From assembly GCA_030044345.1 (NCBI GenBank), contig JASHVY010000209.1, positions 1-14,165 on the forward strand: 14,165 nt of DNA, written 5' to 3'. Every line of letters starts with the position of its first letter. Within the stretch, counting starts at the first letter, position 1. The position numbers and the translations under genes were made by a program. This document shows positions 10,903 through 14,165 of this stretch, one piece after another. Below the pieces are notes generated by a model. The model worked only from the letters and a program-made list of their open reading frames with translations, made no database searches and was not told the origin of the DNA. Origin of the DNA: Acetobacteraceae bacterium (GTDB lineage Bacteria > Pseudomonadota > Alphaproteobacteria > Acetobacterales > Acetobacteraceae).

Positions 10903-11100
10903 ATGCGCACGACCCTGGCGCTCGACGATGAATTGCTGGCGAAGGCCGAAGCCTTTACGGGGCTGAAAGAAAAATCGGCCCTCGTCCGCGAGGCCTTGAA
11001 AGCCCTGATCGAACGGGAAAGCGCGCGACGCCTGGTGCGTCTCGGCGGAACCGAGCCGAGGCTCATCGCGCCCCGACGGCGCCGGCCGCCGGAATCGTGA
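10903..11100 (+). CDS. vapB: VapB-family antitoxin
   Basis: The 65-residue product MRTTLALDDELLAKAEAF, then TGLKEKSALVREALKALIER, matches short VapB antitoxins (VapB type 2/DUF2191-like). The N-terminal strand-helix-helix part would bind DNA as a dimer and the basic, disordered C-terminal tail (LIAPRRRRPPES) would wrap the toxin. The ATG at 10903 has GGAGA at 10891-10895, seven bases upstream; the frame runs open to 10804, but the family begins here. The last four bases overlap the toxin start (GTGA), the usual sign of a co-translated toxin-antitoxin pair. The pair is probably self-repressed from the dyad upstream. It neutralises the following VapC ribonuclease. Confidence 0.87.
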   Translation: MRTTLALDDELLAKAEAFTGLKEKSALVREALKALIERESARRLVRLGGTEPRLIAPRRRRPPES

Positions 11101-11462
11101 TTCTGGTCGATACCTCCGTATGGATCGACCATTTGCGAAGCCGGAACGAGACATTGGCGGCGCTGCTCGAGGGCGGAGAGGTCCTCGTGCATCCCTTCGT
11201 GATCGGCGAACTCGCGCTCGGCCATCTGCGACAACGCGACCTCATTCTGATGAGCTTGCAGGATCTGCCCTGCGCGAAGATCGCGAGCGATCCGGAAGTG
11301 TTGCGATTCATCGGCGAACGCAGGCTATTTGGCCTCGGGGTCGGCTATGTCGACGCGCATCTTCTGGCGGCGGCATTGCTGACGGCGGGGACGCTCCTGT
11401 GGACGCTCGATGCGCGGCTGCTCGCGGCTGCCAAGCGTTTGGGGGTGGCCGCAAGGCTTTGA
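11097..11462 (+). CDS. vapC: VapC-family PIN-domain ribonuclease toxin
   Basis: The 121-residue protein is a complete PIN domain. The four acidic residues that coordinate the catalytic metal are all present: Asp5 (MILVDTSVWIDHL), Glu38 (VIGELALG), Asp86 (GYVDAHLLAAA) and Asp105 (LWTLDARLL). VapC toxins cut tRNA or rRNA when freed from VapB and so slow translation; the exact target cannot be read from sequence. The start is the GTG at 11097, overlapping the vapB TGA by four bases. Length is normal and the active site looks intact, so the toxin is probably functional. The pair sits between the repeat-bearing tgt leader and the yidH-like gene, a typical setting for a mobile accessory module, but no flanking repeats of its own are seen. 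Confidence 0.93.
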   Translation: MILVDTSVWIDHLRSRNETLAALLEGGEVLVHPFVIGELALGHLRQRDLILMSLQDLPCAKIASDPEVLRFIGERRLFGLGVGYVDAHLLAAALLTAGTLLWTLDARLLAAAKRLGVAARL

Positions 11463-11505
11463 CGGCGAAGGATTCGCGCATCGCTTCCAGTGCCATGGTT
11501 TGCCG

Positions 11506-11895
11506 ATGATCCGTAATTTTTCCGATCATGCGGCCAATGAGCGGACATTCCTGGCCTGGGTGCGGACCGCGATCGCCGTGATGGCGTTCGGGTTTCTGGT
11601 CGCGCGGTTCAACCTGTTCCTGAAGATTGCCGTGAGGTCCATGGAAAGCGGCGGGCGCGCGGTAGCCGTGCCGGGCGGCGGATTCGGGGGGATTGCCGGA
11701 ATCCTGCTCATTTTTGCCGGCACGGCGATGGTGGCGATCGCGGCGGTGCGCTTCCTCCGCACCGATCGGGCAATCGACCGGCCGGAAGGCGCGGCGGAAA
11801 GCGCGCGCGCCGATCTGGCACTGGCCGGGCTCATGATCATACTCGGCATCGCTCTGGTGGTGTATCTTTCCCAGACGCTGGTGGCGGCGCTTTGA
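11506..11895 (+). CDS. YidH/DUF202-family inner-membrane protein
   Basis: The 129-residue protein has the DUF202 signature ANERTFLAWVRTAIAVMAFG (residues 10-29) leading into the first of three predicted membrane segments (about 18-38, 58-82 and 104-124). A basic cytoplasmic stretch RFLRTDRAIDRP sits between the second and third. The family is widespread and small, with no established molecular function. The ATG at 11506 is chosen because the signature follows it directly; the frame is open to 11410 but that part lies inside vapC. No clear ribosome binding site is seen. It lies 43 bases after vapC and about 128 bases before the multicopper oxidase. Confidence 0.88.
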   Translation: MIRNFSDHAANERTFLAWVRTAIAVMAFGFLVARFNLFLKIAVRSMESGGRAVAVPGGGFGGIAGILLIFAGTAMVAIAAVRFLRTDRAIDRPEGAAESARADLALAGLMIILGIALVVYLSQTLVAAL

Positions 11896-11902
11896 GTCCG
11901 GC

Positions 11903-11916
11903 TTGACCCGGATCAA
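11903..11916. promoter_or_regulatory. FNR/FixK-type binding site upstream of the multicopper oxidase
   Basis: TTGACCCGGATCAA is a perfect match to the TTGA-N6-TCAA core used by FNR/FixK/Nnr regulators, and is flanked by C and G so the dyad extends to CTTGA/TCAAG. It lies 8 bases past the stop codon of the DUF202 gene and about 108 bases before the oxidase start. No strong -10 element is recognised, and the same bases could simply form a small hairpin at the end of the upstream gene. Confidence 0.5.
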
Positions 11917-12008
11917 GACCGCTTCCGACGGGCGCGGGACATTTGACGAGGAGGTTCCTTGCCAACATGTCGACGGGGCCCCGGCGTGGAGCCTGCAACC
12001 GCCGAGGA

Positions 12009-12014
12009 AAGGAG
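12009..12014 (+). promoter_or_regulatory. Ribosome binding site deciding the oxidase start
   Basis: AAGGAG at 12009-12014 is nine bases before the GTG at 12024, where the twin-arginine signal begins. A second AGGAGG at 11950-11955 precedes an in-frame ATG at 11967 (12-base spacer) and also a TTG at 11959 in another frame, so a longer N-terminus or a short upstream frame cannot be excluded. Confidence 0.6.
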
Positions 12015-12023
12015 ATACCGACC

Positions 12024-13529
12024 GTGGATCGCCGCAGCTTCCTCAAATCCTCCGCCGCAATGGCGGCGGGTGCATTCGCCCCCCTGCCCGGCTTTGCCGA
12101 TTCACCCGCGGCGGGCGGGCCAACCGTGCTGATGCTGCAAAGCCGGGTCATCGAAGTGGAGGGCAAGGCGGCCTCCGTGCTCGGGATCGCCCAGCCGGAC
12201 GGCACGCGGGGCCTCTTCACGGACGTTTCGACCCCGTTTCACGTTCAGGTCCGGAACGGTCTCGATACCGAGTCCCTGATTCATTGGCACGGGCTGACGC
12301 CACCCTACCGGCAGGACGGGGTGCCTTATGTCGCGGCGCCGCCGATCCCCGCCGGCGGTCGCCAGGACTATGACTTCAAGCTCGATATCGCCGGCACCTT
12401 CTGGATGCACTCGCATGTCGGCTTCCAGGAGCAGCACCTGCTTTCCGCCCCGCTCATCATCCGCGACGGAGCCTCCGAGCGCGCGGGGAGGCAGGAAATC
12501 GTGATCATGCTGCACGATTTCAGCTTCCGGAGTCCGGAGGAGATCTACGCCGGCTTGCGGCAACGCAAAGGGGGCGGAGAACTGGCGATGGCCAGCATGA
12601 AGCTGCCGGGCGCGGCGGGCCAAGGCACGACAGGCCAAAAGACGACAGGCCAAGGCACGGCAGGCCAAGGCACGACAGCGGCGGCGATGGAGGCGAAGCC
12701 CGATCTGAACGACGTGGATTACGACGCCTTTCTCGCCAATGACCGTACGCTTGCCGACCCGGATATCGTGGGGGTGGAACCGGGAGGGCGGGTGCGGCTT
12801 CGGATCATCAATGGCAGCGCCGCGACCAATTTCTGGATCGGCCTTGGCGCGCTCCGCGGCACGCTCATCGCCGTGGACGGCATGGCGGTCAAGCCGATGG
12901 CGCTCAACACCATGCCGCTTGCGGTGGCGCAGCGCGCGGACATCCTGCTCGACCTGCCGGCGGGTACGGGCGCCTTTCCCATCCTCGCGCAGGTGGAAGG
13001 CAAGACCGACCGCACGGGCATCGTGCTCGCGACGATGGGTGCCAAGGTCGGGCGGGTTGAGAAGAACGCCGCCATGCCGGCCCCGGCGGTCACGCTCGAT
13101 TTCGAGCAGAGCCTGACTGCCGCGAAGCCGCTCGCGCCGCAGGAAGCCGGAATCCTGCGCGATGTGCTGCTCACCGGCGATATGCAGGCCTATGTCTGGT
13201 CGATGGACAATCAGGTCTATCCGAAGATCACGCCCATCATGGTGAGCGCGGGCAAGCGGGTCGAATTCGTCATGAAGAACGAGACGATGATGTCCCACCC
13301 GATGCACCTGCACGGCCACAGTTTCCAGGTGGTGGCGGTGAACGGGCGGAGATTTTCAGGGGCCGTGCGGGACACCGTGCTGGTGACGCCGCAGGCGAGC
13401 GTGACCATCGCCTTCGATACGGACAATGTGGGACGCTGGGCCTTCCACTGCCACAACCTTTATCATCTCGAGGCCGGGATGATGGCGGTGGTTGACTACG
13501 AGGGCGTGAGGATGCCCCAGCTTCTCTAG
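12024..13529 (+). CDS. Tat-exported multicopper oxidase (laccase/CueO/CopA-like)
   Basis: The predicted 501-residue periplasmic enzyme oxidises a substrate while reducing oxygen to water. A twin-arginine signal MDRRSFLKSSAAMAAGAF with cleavage near ADSPA opens the protein. Three cupredoxin domains follow (about 45-155, 160-315 and 385-500). All copper ligands are present: HWHG (H87, H89), HSH (H129, H131), HPMHLHGH (H425, H428, H430), and HCHNLYHLEAGM (H475, C476, H477, H481, M486). The type 1 copper therefore has a methionine axial ligand. The DLNDVDYDAFLAND segment resembles CopA-like oxidases. Likely roles are copper tolerance by Cu(I) oxidation or oxidation of phenolics; no Met-rich copper segment is seen. 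A four-unit Gly-Gln-Thr tandem repeat fills an inter-domain loop at residues 199-218. The frame is open to 11943, but the ribosome binding site and Tat signal support the GTG start. A FNR/FixK-like site lies upstream. Confidence 0.92.
   Translation: MDRRSFLKSSAAMAAGAFAPLPGFADSPAAGGPTVLMLQSRVIEVEGKAASVLGIAQPDGTRGLFTDVSTPFHVQVRNGLDTESLIHWHGLTPPYRQDGVPYVAAPPIPAGGRQDYDFKLDIAGTFWMHSHVGFQEQHLLSAPLIIRDGASERAGRQEIVIMLHDFSFRSPEEIYAGLRQRKGGGELAMASMKLPGAAGQGTTGQKTTGQGTAGQGTTAAAMEAKPDLNDVDYDAFLANDRTLADPDIVGVEPGGRVRLRIINGSAATNFWIGLGALRGTLIAVDGMAVKPMALNTMPLAVAQRADILLDLPAGTGAFPILAQVEGKTDRTGIVLATMGAKVGRVEKNAAMPAPAVTLDFEQSLTAAKPLAPQEAGILRDVLLTGDMQAYVWSMDNQVYPKITPIMVSAGKRVEFVMKNETMMSHPMHLHGHSFQVVAVNGRRFSGAVRDTVLVTPQASVTIAFDTDNVGRWAFHCHNLYHLEAGMMAVVDYEGVRMPQLL
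12618..12677 (+). repeat. Four tandem 15-bp units inside the multicopper oxidase gene
   Basis: Four contiguous units of GGCCAAGGCACGACA with one to three changes each (12618, 12633, 12648, 12663) encode GQGTT, GQKTT, GQGTA and GQGTT. The unit is five codons, so gain or loss of units keeps the frame. It lies between ASMKLPGAA and AAAMEAKPDLND, in a likely exposed linker of the second cupredoxin domain. Confidence 0.9.
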
Positions 13530-13591
13530 AGAATGCCGGATATCGGCGCTTGGCGCTTGGGTTGACGGGCGGCCTGACGCAAACTCAGCCG

Positions 13592-14152
13592 ATGAACGAG
13601 CAGGCAGGTGTGGCGGCGGGGCTGGCGGTGATTCTGCGGGCCTCGCGCGACGAGGATATTGCCGCGATCACCGCGATCTATGGCTTTCATGTCCTCACCG
13701 GGACGGCTTCCTTCGAGACCGAGGCGCCGGATGCGGCGGAGATGGCACGGCGGCGGACGGAGCTGGTCGGGCGCGGCTATCCCTATCTCGTCGCGGAGGA
13801 TGTGGCCGGGATCGCGGGATATGCCTATGCCGGGCCTTACCGGGCGCGGCCTGCCTATCGGGAGACGGTGGAGAACTCGATCTATCTGCGCCCGGACGCG
13901 ATGGGACGCGGCCTGGGGCGACGTCTGCTCGATACGCTCATCGAGGCCTGCGTGGAGCGGGGCTTTCGCCAGATGGTCGCGGTGGTGGGGGATAGCGACA
14001 ATCTCGCCTCCGTCCGGCTGCATGAGCGGGCGGGATTCCGCCTGGTGGGGGTGCTGCGCTCGGTCGGCTACAAGCACGGGCGCTGGCTCGATACGGTGCT
14101 GCTGCAGCGCGCGCTCGGCGTGGGCGATACGGAGCCGCCGCCGGTGCGTTGA
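13592..14152 (+). CDS. GNAT N-acetyltransferase, phosphinothricin/methionine-sulfoximine type
   Basis: The 186-residue product starts at the ATG at 13592 (MNEQAGVAAGLAV). A TTG at 13550 could add 14 residues, but neither start has a good ribosome binding site. It is a single GNAT domain that acetylates an amino group with acetyl-CoA. Family marks are ILRASRDEDIAAITAIYGFH at the N-terminus, AGYAYAGPYRARPAYRETVE in the middle, and the acetyl-CoA pyrophosphate loop RPDAMGRGLGRRLL (GRGLGR, residues 105-110). The C-terminal NLASVRLHERAGFRLVGVL and GYKHGRWLDTVLLQR are characteristic of the Pat/MnaT (YncA) group. Such chromosomal enzymes usually act on methionine sulfoximine/sulfone or related compounds; actual resistance to phosphinothricin is not implied. 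It follows the oxidase by 62 bases on the same strand, but a functional link is not evident. Confidence 0.9.
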   Translation: MNEQAGVAAGLAVILRASRDEDIAAITAIYGFHVLTGTASFETEAPDAAEMARRRTELVGRGYPYLVAEDVAGIAGYAYAGPYRARPAYRETVENSIYLRPDAMGRGLGRRLLDTLIEACVERGFRQMVAVVGDSDNLASVRLHERAGFRLVGVLRSVGYKHGRWLDTVLLQRALGVGDTEPPPVR

Positions 14153-14165
14153 CCGCCGCCCAAGG

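Noticed and set aside
10577..10966. 129-residue plus-strand frame starting in the repeat
   Set aside because: It translates both repeat copies and runs out of frame into vapB; no family resemblance and the repeats explain the open frame.
13522..13533. 12-bp palindrome TTCTCTAGAGAA across the oxidase stop codon
   Set aside because: It is perfect but has no loop or T-run and no known operator match; most likely chance.

Overview
The window reads as chromosomal DNA of a GC-rich alphaproteobacterium, most likely of the Acetobacteraceae/Rhodospirillales type. This is inferred from the very high GC content, strongly G/C-ending codons, a compact layout with overlapping stop-start codons, and the gene families present. 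The taxonomic placement is a guess from style; no rRNA or marker gene is in the window.

Layout. (1) Positions 1-668, minus: the N-terminal two thirds or more of a DjlA-like J-domain co-chaperone, running off the left edge. (2) Positions 819-7419, plus: a full-length fused ATP-dependent 5-oxoprolinase, overlapped at its 3' end by a 1004-residue AsmA-family inner-membrane/periplasmic protein. (3) Positions 7470-10557, minus: a queuosine tRNA-modification operon read as tgt > queF > queG. It is followed with a one-base overlap by a small ribbon-helix-helix protein, then after a short gap by an unrecognised 58-residue protein with a strong ribosome binding site. (4) Positions 10558-10902: a gene-free stretch holding a two-copy ~102-bp compound repeat made of alternating palindromic modules, then a likely promoter. 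(5) Positions 10903-11462, plus: a VapB/VapC toxin-antitoxin pair with a 4-base overlap. (6) Positions 11506-14152, plus: a YidH/DUF202 membrane protein, a Tat-exported multicopper oxidase with a complete copper ligand set, and a GNAT acetyltransferase of the phosphinothricin/methionine-sulfoximine type.

How the genes work together. Only two groups have a clear joint function. QueF makes preQ1, Tgt inserts it at position 34 of GUN-anticodon tRNAs, and QueG performs the last reduction to queuosine. The intermediate enzyme QueA and the preQ0-making enzymes are not in the window. VapB and VapC form an antitoxin-toxin pair.

The most unusual non-coding structure is the A-B-A-B palindromic repeat directly in front of tgt. 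Other points worth a second look are a perfect TTGA-N6-TCAA (FNR/FixK-type) site upstream of the multicopper oxidase, two independent in-frame short tandem repeats coding Gly/Gln-rich linkers (in the AsmA protein and in the oxidase), and the 58-residue gene. I see no phage, insertion sequence, CRISPR array, tRNA or rRNA, and no clearly new multi-gene system.
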